A stretch of DNA of 64,000 bases from Phycisphaerales bacterium. GTDB lineage: Bacteria; Planctomycetota; Phycisphaerae; Sedimentisphaerales; Anaerobacaceae. Below the pieces are notes generated by a model. The model was not told the DNA's origin, ran no database searches, and saw only the letters and a list, made by a program, of their open reading frames with translations. The DNA lies in NCBI GenBank assembly GCA_003141275.1, contig PLLM01000059.1, forward strand, positions 29,225-93,224. Direction: 5' to 3'. Below, piece after piece: positions 26,710 through 35,451 of the stretch (its first letter is position 1; every line of letters starts with the position of its first letter). A program made the position numbers and the translations under genes.

Positions 26710-28515
26710 ATGACTGCAGGAAGGTATTCTGGAGATAACATGAAAAACGTCATTGACACGTTCATGAGCTACCTGAACCTCTACCCCAAGGCCCTGTCAC
26801 GCTGGATCGTGAGAGTATTGGCCCTCTGTACAATAGCGGCCCTTGTAACCGGCATAATAGGATTTGTACAGTATGGCCGCCTTAATCAAAATGAATTTTC
26901 GCTCAGTACAGTCCTGTACCAGACCGTGCAGCTTTTCTTTATGCGTTTTTTATATTTTGAGCAGCCTATACCTGTAATGCTGGACTGGGCCAGATGGCTG
27001 GCAGCCGCTTCGATATTGCTGGCGGTTGTCGAGGTGGCCAAAGCCATGTTCCGGGCGGAGCTAACAGCCTTTCTTTTGAAACGGCTCAGTGGGCATACGG
27101 TCGTCTGTGGACTGAGTCAAAAGACCCAGTTGCTTGTATGTTGCCTTTTGAAAAACAAAGAGCAGGTGGTGGTAATCGATAAGGCCCCATTGCCGGACCT
27201 TGATAATATATGTCACCATGCGGGGGGCCATGTTATCGAGGGTGATGCCACACATCTCGAGGTGCTTCGAAGGGCGGGTGTGGAACGCGCAGCCCAGCTT
27301 TATGCCTTGTGTCCGGATGACAGCACCAATTGCGAGATAGCGGCTCAGGCCCGTAGTATCAGGTCTCAGGTTAAGCAGGAGTTGCGTTGCCATGTGCATC
27401 TGAGCGATCTGGATCTGCGTCAATCACTGCAGCAGAACCTGACCAAAGACCATCGTAACGTGAAGATTGACTTCTTTGACTTGTTCGACCTTGAGGCGAG
27501 GCGCCTGCTTCGGGAGGACCTGCCTCTCGACAGAGGCGGTCTGCACAAGGACGACCCTCGCCGGGCGCACCTGGTCATCCTCGGTTTCGGCCGGATGGGC
27601 CGTGCCCTGGCCCTGCGAGCTGTCCAGGTCGGAATCTTTGCCAGCGGCAAACCCATCCGTATCTCGGTCATCGACCGCTGTGCAGAAGACCGGCAGGCAT
27701 CACTGTTGTTCCGTTATCCGATGTTTGCCGAGCTATGCGACCTGAAATTCCATACCCTTGATGCCGTGACCCTCCAGGCCCGCAACCTGATTCGGGAATG
27801 GTGCAGTGATAAAGAATACGTCACTTCCGTGGCAATCTGTTTTGACAATGAGCCAAGAGCTCTGGAGGTTGCGATGCAGCTGTATATGTTGCTTAATACC
27901 TTCGACGTTCGTCTGGCTGTGCGAATGGCTCGGCAGAGCGGCCTGGCCCACCTGTTCAAGGAAACTGAAGTCAACTCGCTTGAATGGATTCGGCCCTTCG
28001 GTGTCTATGAGGACTGCTGCGATCCCGAATTACTGAGTGATGCCCTGGACGACCGGCTGGCCAAGAAGATTCACGAATTTTACGAAATCAATCTTAGTCC
28101 CCAACCAGCTCCCCCAACTGTCTCGGATTTGCCGGGTTGGGATGACATCTCCGAGGATTTTCGCGAGTCCAATCGCCAACAGGCGGCTCACATTTTTGTC
28201 AAACTTCGGACCATTGATTGTGAGGTTGTCGAGAAATCCGACCCTCGGCCGGCCGTGACCGAGTTCAAGCCGGACCAAATCGAGATGTTGGCCCGTATGG
28301 AACACGAACGCTGGGTCATTGAGCGGAAACTGGCTGGCTGGACCTTGGGTCCCAGAAAAGAGGGTAGCAAGACCAATCCTTACCTCGACGACTGGGACAA
28401 GGTGCCGCCGAAGATTCAGGAATACGATGTAAAATTCGTCCGGCTGATTCCGAAATTGCTCGACGATTTCAATAGGAAGGCCTGTATCAATAAGCCGAAT
28501 CCAACAGGGGCTTAG
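26710..28515 (+). CDS. TM - TrkA-N/RCK-like - C-terminal RyR-domain protein
   Basis: Two hydrophobic N-term segments; HTVVCGLSQKTQLLVCCLLKNKEQVVVIDK..HVIEGDATHLEVLRRAGVERA (TrkA-N); second Rossmann LVILGFGRMGRALALRAVQ; C-term MARMEHERWVIERKLAGWTLGPRKEG...PKIQEYD (RyR). Confidence 0.85.
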   Translation: MTAGRYSGDNMKNVIDTFMSYLNLYPKALSRWIVRVLALCTIAALVTGIIGFVQYGRLNQNEFSLSTVLYQTVQLFFMRFLYFEQPIPVMLDWARWLAAASILLAVVEVAKAMFRAELTAFLLKRLSGHTVVCGLSQKTQLLVCCLLKNKEQVVVIDKAPLPDLDNICHHAGGHVIEGDATHLEVLRRAGVERAAQLYALCPDDSTNCEIAAQARSIRSQVKQELRCHVHLSDLDLRQSLQQNLTKDHRNVKIDFFDLFDLEARRLLREDLPLDRGGLHKDDPRRAHLVILGFGRMGRALALRAVQVGIFASGKPIRISVIDRCAEDRQASLLFRYPMFAELCDLKFHTLDAVTLQARNLIREWCSDKEYVTSVAICFDNEPRALEVAMQLYMLLNTFDVRLAVRMARQSGLAHLFKETEVNSLEWIRPFGVYEDCCDPELLSDALDDRLAKKIHEFYEINLSPQPAPPTVSDLPGWDDISEDFRESNRQQAAHIFVKLRTIDCEVVEKSDPRPAVTEFKPDQIEMLARMEHERWVIERKLAGWTLGPRKEGSKTNPYLDDWDKVPPKIQEYDVKFVRLIPKLLDDFNRKACINKPNPTGA

Positions 28516-28521
28516 ACGACT

Positions 28522-28623
28522 ATGACCCGCAATCTGTTTATCAGCCACTCGCGATACGCTAAGAATATCTTATGCTCCCTGGTTGGCTCCCTGGATTCAT
28601 GTTGGGTTGAGAGACGTGCCTGA
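28522..28623 (+). pseudogene. TIR-domain N-terminal remnant (MTRNLFISHSRYAKNI...)
   Basis: 33-codon ORF starting like a TIR protein (LFISHS), then degenerate and stopped. Confidence 0.35.
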
Positions 28624-28653
28624 GTGAATATGTGAATAGAGATTGGAAAACAA

Positions 28654-28700
28654 TTTGAGTTTTTATCAGCAGCACCTTCCGCGATATGCAGGTGCCCTTG
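28654..28700 (+). pseudogene. DUF4062 N-terminal remnant
   Basis: tga gtt ttt atc agc agc acc ttc cgc gat atg cag gtg = *VFISSTFRDMQV, the DUF4062 signature, then degenerate. Confidence 0.6.
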
Positions 28701-28936
28701 CGACACCGGGAACGGTTGCTGGATAAGCCCCCTGTGTTCACGCTGGGAATAGCTTTGTGGAATGTGAAGGAACCAAGATGGCTTCTGGGAATAATCTGCG
28801 AGTTATTCGTCGCTCCGCCTTTGTCTCCGTTACTACCGACAATCCACAATGGTTTTTATAAGGCATGCTCAAAGATTTGGTTGTCGTCGACACCGCGAAG
28901 AGGTATAATTCAATACACATAGGGAGAACCAGAGCA

Positions 28937-31762
28937 ATGACCGATGGAAAGCCATATAAACCCTTATTTATAAGCTACAGCAACAAAGATAAAGCCGTTG
29001 CTTACAAAGTTTGTGCCATCCTCGAAAGTCGCGGCCTGTTGTGCTGGATTGCCCCACGCGATGTGCCGCCGGGTAGCAATTGGGCTGAAGCGATTAGCGA
29101 TGCCATTGATCGGGCGAACGCGCTCGTGTTGATTTTTTCGGAGCATGCAAATAAATCAAGGGCAATCGTGAGCGAAGTCGATCAAGCATTTGAGAATGGA
29201 ATTCCAGTTTTTCCTGTGCGCATCAAGAACGTGGAGCCTTCCCGAGAATTGAAATTCCGTATTCGTACCTCCCAGTGGGTTGACGCTTTCACGCCGCCAA
29301 TTGAACAGGAGATAAATCGTCTCGCTGACTCCATTCATTCCTTACTGGGGACACAACAGGAGGATGAAACTTCCTATGGGAACAGACCAGCCGGGAAGCC
29401 AGTGGAACAAGTCAAAACTTCAAAGAGAAAGCTGAAATGGATTATTGCTATAGCAGCAGCTTGTTTCGTAATTTCGGGACTTTTCCTGTTTCTACGGAGT
29501 GGGCAGAAAGCTCCAACCTTGCTACCTTCCACGCAGCCGCAGTCAGCGCTCACAACGAAACTGGACGAGGCGGGAAATAGGAGAGGCAAGGAGTTCGACG
29601 AACAGGTGGAACAAGTGCAGAGTTTTCGCAATCTGACTGAGGCCGCCTTTATATATGAAGCCAAAGAGAACTGGGAGAAAGCGATAGAATCGTATCAAAA
29701 GGTCCTTGCAGTCAAGCCGGATGATGCTGAAGCAAAGGACAAACTTGCTACCTGTCAGCATAATCTGTATCTGGCAAAAGGCGACAGCAGCGAGGCGGCA
29801 GGCAATTTAGATGAGGCAATCGATAATTATAGTAAGGCATTGTCATATAAGCAGATTACTTCAACTCAGATAAAGCTGGATACAGCCAAAAAGGCGTTTC
29901 ATGACAAGCTTGAATCGGAACGTCGTCAGAGGGAGAGTAACAATTTAATAGCAAAAGCGAAGACCAAGGACAGTAAGGAGACGGGTAAAGAATCGTTGCA
30001 GTTGCTTGAGCAGGCATTGAAATTGTGTCCTGATAATGCTGAAGCGATTGCATTAAAGAAAAAGATATCTGGCTATTTCGGGCCAAATGCCGGTGAGATT
30101 ATCACCAATACCATAGGTATGAAGCTTGTGTATATCCCTGCAGGTGAATTTATGATGGGAAGCCCTTCGAATGATAAGGATAGCAACGATTGGGAACGAC
30201 CCCAGCATCAGGCGAAGATAAGCAAGGGCTTCTGGATGGGAGTCTATGAGATTACGGTAGGCCACTTCCAGAGATTTGTTGACGATACCGGATATAAGAC
30301 CGATGCGGAAAAAGAAGGGTGGGCTTCTGCGCCGGACGGGAACAGTTGGGGCAAAGTAAACGGTGCCAATTGGAAAAATCCTGGCTTCTCTCAGACAGAT
30401 ACTCATCCGGTAGTGAATGTGAGTTGGAATGATGCTATATCATTTTGCGAATGGATGAGCCGTAAAGAAAATAAAACCTATAGACTCCCTACGGAGGCGG
30501 AATGGGAGTACGCATGCCGGGCAGGCAGCACAACTCGGTTTTGTTTTGGTGACAGTGATTCAGGGCTTGATGATTATGTGTGGTATGGCTATGATAAATC
30601 AGGCAAACAGACACATCCTGTAGGTCAAAAGAAGCCAAACGGATTTGGCTTGTATGATATTCACGGTAATGTTTGGGAGTGGTGTCAGGACTGGTATGGA
30701 GAGAGTTATTACAGTAATAGTCCTGAGGTTGACCCGCAAGGGCCGAGTTCCGGCGAATCTCATGTTCTTCGCGGCGGGTCCTGGTTAAGCTCCCCGAGGT
30801 TCTGCCGCTCAGCGAATCGCGGCAGGAACATGCCAGACGCCCGGCTCTACCACAGCGGGTTTCGTGTTGTCTTGGAATCTCAGAATTCTACAGAACAACC
30901 TAACGCTAATTCGGCGAATGCATTAAGTAAGTCATCATCCCCCAGTGATTCCAAGAAGGTTGTTATTTCTTCTACGCCTGCTACTGAGCAAACAACACCC
31001 CAAGTGGCTCAGGATAAGCACCGTGGCGATTTAATCACCAATACCATAAATATGAAGCTTGCGTATATCCCTGCGGGGGAATTTGTAATGGGTTCACCTT
31101 CCAACGAGGCCAACAGAAATTCAGATGAAGGTCCACAGCACCGGGTGAAGATAAGCAGGGAATTTTATATGGGCATATGTGAAGTGACGCAGGCCCAGTA
31201 TAAGGCGGTTATAGGGAGTAATCCGAGTAATTTCAAAGGAGATAACTTGCCTGTGGAGGGGGTAAGCTGGAATGATGCCGTGGATTTTTGTAAGAAGTTG
31301 AGTCAGAAGGAAGGCAAGACATATAGGTTGCCTACTGAAGCGGAATGGGAGTATGCGTGCCGGGCAGGCAGCACAACTCGGTTTTATTTTGGAGACAGCG
31401 ATTCAATGCTTGGTGATTATGGCTGGTACGTCGAGAATTTTGGTGGTCAGACGCATCCTGTTGGACAGAAGAAGCCGAACGCTTTTGGTTTATACGACAT
31501 GCAAGGCAATGTCGACGAATGGTGTAGCGATTGGTATTTGAAAAATTATTACTCGCAAAGCCCAGAGGTAGACCCTCAGGGGCCCAGTTCCGGCGAAGAT
31601 CGTGTCCTTCGCGGCGGCTCCTGGTTCGGCGATACGGAGTTTTGCCGCTCTGCTTGTCGCGGTTGTGTGAAGCCCGTCACCGTCAGCGGCTGGGTCTCGC
31701 CCGTCATCCGGCTCGTCAGCAAAGGGTTTCGTGTTGTGATGGAGTGTCAGGCCGTACTATAA
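28937..31762 (+). CDS. TIR - TM - TPR - tandem FGE-sulfatase (SUMF1-like) domain protein
   Basis: YKPLFISYSNKDKAVAYKVCAILESRGLLCWIAPRDVPPGSNWAEAI (TIR); TM IIAIAAACFVISGLFLFL; two copies of NTIxMKLxYIPAGEFxMGSPSN...YRLPTEAEWEYACRAGSTTRF..FGLYD..GNV.EW..DW...VLRGGSW..CRSA..GFRVV. Confidence 0.9.
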   Translation: MTDGKPYKPLFISYSNKDKAVAYKVCAILESRGLLCWIAPRDVPPGSNWAEAISDAIDRANALVLIFSEHANKSRAIVSEVDQAFENGIPVFPVRIKNVEPSRELKFRIRTSQWVDAFTPPIEQEINRLADSIHSLLGTQQEDETSYGNRPAGKPVEQVKTSKRKLKWIIAIAAACFVISGLFLFLRSGQKAPTLLPSTQPQSALTTKLDEAGNRRGKEFDEQVEQVQSFRNLTEAAFIYEAKENWEKAIESYQKVLAVKPDDAEAKDKLATCQHNLYLAKGDSSEAAGNLDEAIDNYSKALSYKQITSTQIKLDTAKKAFHDKLESERRQRESNNLIAKAKTKDSKETGKESLQLLEQALKLCPDNAEAIALKKKISGYFGPNAGEIITNTIGMKLVYIPAGEFMMGSPSNDKDSNDWERPQHQAKISKGFWMGVYEITVGHFQRFVDDTGYKTDAEKEGWASAPDGNSWGKVNGANWKNPGFSQTDTHPVVNVSWNDAISFCEWMSRKENKTYRLPTEAEWEYACRAGSTTRFCFGDSDSGLDDYVWYGYDKSGKQTHPVGQKKPNGFGLYDIHGNVWEWCQDWYGESYYSNSPEVDPQGPSSGESHVLRGGSWLSSPRFCRSANRGRNMPDARLYHSGFRVVLESQNSTEQPNANSANALSKSSSPSDSKKVVISSTPATEQTTPQVAQDKHRGDLITNTINMKLAYIPAGEFVMGSPSNEANRNSDEGPQHRVKISREFYMGICEVTQAQYKAVIGSNPSNFKGDNLPVEGVSWNDAVDFCKKLSQKEGKTYRLPTEAEWEYACRAGSTTRFYFGDSDSMLGDYGWYVENFGGQTHPVGQKKPNAFGLYDMQGNVDEWCSDWYLKNYYSQSPEVDPQGPSSGEDRVLRGGSWFGDTEFCRSACRGCVKPVTVSGWVSPVIRLVSKGFRVVMECQAVL

Positions 31763-31866
31763 AAAAATTCGTCTGATGTTAAGGTGTTAGTAAATGTAGC
31801 GTTGGGAGTGGTTAATTTTGTTAAAATAGGTCTATTTTTTACAGACTCTCGCCTATAATTTCCAAC
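31752..31866 (+). repeat. Dispersed intergenic repeat, subtype B (copy)
   Basis: ccgtactataaaaaaattcgtctgatgttaaggtgttagtaaatgtagcgttgggagtggttaattttgttaaaataggtctatttttt...cgcctataatttcc. Confidence 0.7.
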
Positions 31867-31914
31867 TTTTATTCGGATTCATAGGAAACCTTATGAAAAT
31901 TCGGCCCTTTTATT

Positions 31915-32097
31915 ATGCTGCTTGCTATGTTCGCAGGCTGGATAAACAGACATCCGCAGGACATCATTGAGTATTTGAAGACGGAAAACACCATTCTCAG
32001 AAGCGGAATTGATAAAAAGCGAATGATTCTTACCGATAATTTATTGGCCTTTTTACTATTGATTACACTAAAACAATCGAACGAAAGACAGCCGTGA
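31915..32097 (+). pseudogene. Transposase/integrase N-terminal remnant
   Basis: MFAGWINRHPQDIIEYLKTENTILRSGIDKKRMILTDN resembles the conserved head (GWINRHQQDVIEYLKxENRILR) of integrase-core transposase-like proteins; the remainder is missing. Confidence 0.6.
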
Positions 32098-32247
32098 AGT
32101 TGACCACTACATAACCTGCAAAAACAGGCAATCATGCTTCTGGACATCCCTTGTCGGGGTCAGTAAAATTGTATTGTTTTGAGGATTGTTTATGAGGACT
32201 GTTTTCCACATATTTCTTGCCGAATTTGAGCTGAAAAAGGCGCAGCG

Positions 32248-32679
32248 ATGCCTGAGAAGCCATTTAAATTAGCGGTTAGGGCGGTAATAACAGATAAGCA
32301 GGGGAGGTGTCTGCTTATTCGGCGGTCGGATGTATGCAAGCACTTTGTCGGCCAGTGGGAATGGCCCGGGGGAAAAGTCGATGAAGGCGAGACATTCGAC
32401 GTGGCCCTTCTGCGTGAGGTCCGTGAGGAGACTGGGCTGGAAGTCGAGTTGTTGGATGTAGTCGGGGCCATTGGCATAGAGATGGCCGAGGTCCGTCTGG
32501 CAGTGTTGTGTATAGAAACCAAGCTATTAGGTGGAACCCTCAGGTTGAGTGAAGAACATGACGATCATGCGTGGGTTCCCATGGCAGAAGTACCGGAATG
32601 GAATCTGACCGGCGGCCTTAAGGAACTGGCCGAATCTTATGTAGCGGCAAAAAAAGATAGGGGAAAGAACCATGACTGA
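32248..32679 (+). CDS. NUDIX hydrolase
   Basis: GGKVDEGETFDVALLREVREETGLEVEL matches Gx5Ex7REUxEExGU. Overlaps the next start codon. Confidence 0.92.
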   Translation: MPEKPFKLAVRAVITDKQGRCLLIRRSDVCKHFVGQWEWPGGKVDEGETFDVALLREVREETGLEVELLDVVGAIGIEMAEVRLAVLCIETKLLGGTLRLSEEHDDHAWVPMAEVPEWNLTGGLKELAESYVAAKKDRGKNHD

Positions 32680-35344
32680 AACAAGGGAGGATATCGAAAA
32701 GAGGGCGAAATCGCCAGAAGAAGAATGGGTGGCAAAACATGTTCCAAGGTTCGATAAAGTTAGACCTTACTACGTGAAATATGAAGAGTTTCTAAAGGAG
32801 GTTCTCAAAGAGGCTTGCAGCAAGTTTGCCCCGCTGGCCATAATAGAGGCGCGTGCCAAGAGCATACCGAGTTTTGCTGAGAAGATATTGCGTAAACGCC
32901 CCCTGTATATTGACCCGACAGACCCGTTGCCGCCGGATCCATTGATTCGCATAACGGATCTTTGCGGTGGGCGTGTTATAACTCAGACTTCAGACCAAGT
33001 GCACGCTGTGTGCCAGTTCATCGAGCAAGCATTCGATATCGACGGGAAGAACAGCGAGGATGTTAGTAACCGGCTCAAGCCCACGGAATTTGGTTACCGT
33101 TCCGTCCACTACATCGTTCAGATTAATCCCGATAAACTCAAGGCCGCCGGTATAGCTCTCAACATCCCTAAAGGCATTCTTGGCTACGGCCCCGATGAGA
33201 TCGGTCCAGAGGCGGCCAACCGACCGCTCAAAGCTGAGATTCAGGTTCGCACACTTCTCGAGCATGCCTGGGCTGATATTGGCCACGAAATGACCTATAA
33301 GACGGAATTTAAAGTGCCAGACCGGATTAACCGCCAATTTGCCGCAATAGCCGCCACCCTGGAAAGTACAGATCGTGAATTTGGGAATCTGATACATGGT
33401 TTGGATGAATTCAAATCGAATTTTGGAGCCTATCATACACGAGATGAAGTTGAAGCCGAAATCGCCAAGCTCCGGATTGTGCTTGCTAATTGTCCGGATG
33501 AAGCGGGATTGGCCGCTAAGGTTGCCCAGCTTGCTTTAGCCATCGGCCGACATGAAATGGCTTTGGAAGAGACTAAAAAATTCACCACGGGAAATAATAG
33601 CGCCATCCATCGGGTTCGTGGTATCGCTCTGACTGAGCTTTACGCAGACCATCCCAAAAGCGATGAATTTATCGAAGGCCGTGGTGAACTTGAGAAAGCA
33701 TGTCAAGGACAGGGCCAGGGCCGCGATGCGGAAACGTTGTGCCTGCTGGCGGAATCCTGGGCGTATGATAATAACAACGAGGCCCGCAAGTTGTTCTCCG
33801 AGGCTATCGAGGTTGATTCGGCCAATCCTATTGCACTGTGCCATTATCTGGAATTTGAGATTGCTCATCTCGGAAATAACCTGCCTATCCAGTTGACCAA
33901 ACCTATGATCAAAGCAGCGATGGCACGGTGCCACAAGCAGATAGAAGGTAAGGTCAATCTGCCGGCGGCATGGTCGAGTCTATCTATGTTTCATCTGCTA
34001 CTGGGTGAACCGTTTGATGCACTCGATGCGCTGGCCCATCTGATCTGTTTGTGTGAGACCCCGGCGGATAAGACGCCATCACGGAATTGTGCCGTAGGGC
34101 GTGCGTTGCGGCGTATGCGTAACACTCTCGAACATATCCGCTGTATCAGTGAGAAACTGGAAGGTTTTGGGTGGTTTGAGCGACTATTGTTTTTGGCGTT
34201 ATCAGTTCGTGTCAAAGATAAGGCTGCGATATCGAAACTTGCTACATTGGCCTCATGGGCAACTTCAGGCCACAGCCCCCACTTTACACCGAATCAGGCG
34301 ATTTTGATTATCTCTGGTGGTTGCGCACCATCCGTGAAAAATATTATCAGCACGTTGAGAGATGACCTGCTGCAAGCTGCGGATGGATTAAAATTTTCGA
34401 TAATCAGCGGCGGGACAGCATGGGGTATGAGCGGTCTTGCTGGTGATATCGCAGAAGCTTCTAACAAACGTATTCTCGCTTATGGCTATTTACCTCGTTC
34501 ACTACCTCGCGGTGTGGATGAGGAAAAAAATAAAACCCGTTTTGACGATTGTTTCAGCAGTCCCGGTACTGATTTTACCCCTTTGGATTCGTTGCAGGGC
34601 TGGACAGATCTGGTTGCCGCCGGTGTGGATACCAATCGTGTCAAACTGCTTAGTTATTGTGGTGGCAGAATTTCGCGGATTGAATTAGTTGCCGCACTGG
34701 CCCTTGGTGCCCGTGTGGGACTTGTGCAGGATGCCGCCATACCAAAAGAACGACAGTTTATCGACCCGACATGGCAGGACCATCCTAATCTAATTCATCT
34801 ACCTAAAGATGTAATGACTCTGCGAGCCTTTATCCTTATCGAAGATAAACCCGCAGTCCGAAGTGAGTTTGACAAGGCTGCTCAACATGCGCATGAGGAA
34901 TATCTCAAATCCGTACGTCCCAAAGAAAAATCGCTGCAGCCATGGGAATTTCTACCGCAGGATTTGAAGCTATCTTGTTATCATCAGGTAGCATATGCGG
35001 AACATATTCTCAGCACCGTTGGATTGGGGCTGAGGCCGATAAAGGATCCCGACAAGCCGTTGTTGAATATGGAAGAAGCCATCGGCAAAGATGACATCCG
35101 CCGGCTTGCCGAGATGGAACATGGTCGGTGGAATGTCGAACGTTTGCTTCAGGGCTGGCGTTATGATCCGATTAAGAATGTGGATAAAAAATTGTCCCCA
35201 TCGTTAATTCCATGGCGGGAATTAAAACTGGATATCCAGCAATACGACCTTGACGCAATCATCAAACTTCCGCGGACCTTTAAAGAAGCGGGGCTGGAGG
35301 TGTATCGCCTGAAGGATGTCGGTGATGCATGTCGAAAAGATTAA
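32672..35344 (+). CDS. RelA/SpoT-type nucleotide synthetase - TPR - SLOG-like - RyR protein
   Basis: RAKSIPSFAEKILRK..DLCGGRVI..EFGYRSVHYIVQI..AEIQVRTLLEHAWADIGHEMTYK (RelA/SpoT); SIISGGTAWGMSGLAGDIAEASNKRILAYGYLPRSLP (SLOG-like); MEHGRWNVERLLQGWRYDPIKN...DIQQYD (RyR). Confidence 0.9.
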   Translation: MTETREDIEKRAKSPEEEWVAKHVPRFDKVRPYYVKYEEFLKEVLKEACSKFAPLAIIEARAKSIPSFAEKILRKRPLYIDPTDPLPPDPLIRITDLCGGRVITQTSDQVHAVCQFIEQAFDIDGKNSEDVSNRLKPTEFGYRSVHYIVQINPDKLKAAGIALNIPKGILGYGPDEIGPEAANRPLKAEIQVRTLLEHAWADIGHEMTYKTEFKVPDRINRQFAAIAATLESTDREFGNLIHGLDEFKSNFGAYHTRDEVEAEIAKLRIVLANCPDEAGLAAKVAQLALAIGRHEMALEETKKFTTGNNSAIHRVRGIALTELYADHPKSDEFIEGRGELEKACQGQGQGRDAETLCLLAESWAYDNNNEARKLFSEAIEVDSANPIALCHYLEFEIAHLGNNLPIQLTKPMIKAAMARCHKQIEGKVNLPAAWSSLSMFHLLLGEPFDALDALAHLICLCETPADKTPSRNCAVGRALRRMRNTLEHIRCISEKLEGFGWFERLLFLALSVRVKDKAAISKLATLASWATSGHSPHFTPNQAILIISGGCAPSVKNIISTLRDDLLQAADGLKFSIISGGTAWGMSGLAGDIAEASNKRILAYGYLPRSLPRGVDEEKNKTRFDDCFSSPGTDFTPLDSLQGWTDLVAAGVDTNRVKLLSYCGGRISRIELVAALALGARVGLVQDAAIPKERQFIDPTWQDHPNLIHLPKDVMTLRAFILIEDKPAVRSEFDKAAQHAHEEYLKSVRPKEKSLQPWEFLPQDLKLSCYHQVAYAEHILSTVGLGLRPIKDPDKPLLNMEEAIGKDDIRRLAEMEHGRWNVERLLQGWRYDPIKNVDKKLSPSLIPWRELKLDIQQYDLDAIIKLPRTFKEAGLEVYRLKDVGDACRKD

Positions 35345-35451
35345 AGGATAATGAAACGACTAACGTCATCCTCATTAGTTATGTATAGTAGAATATATTA
35401 AAAAAATATGAATGGTTTACGATTTCTAAAGCCCAATATTTATTTGACGGA

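Noticed and set aside
28865-31762. A complete diversity-generating retroelement in the window
   Set aside because: No reverse transcriptase ORF or template repeat seen on either strand; only the candidate variable regions are reported.
35340-35450. actaacgtcatcctcattagttatgtatagta as an eighth (inverted) dispersed-repeat copy
   Set aside because: Only the general pattern is shared; too many mismatches to the consensus to support by eye.
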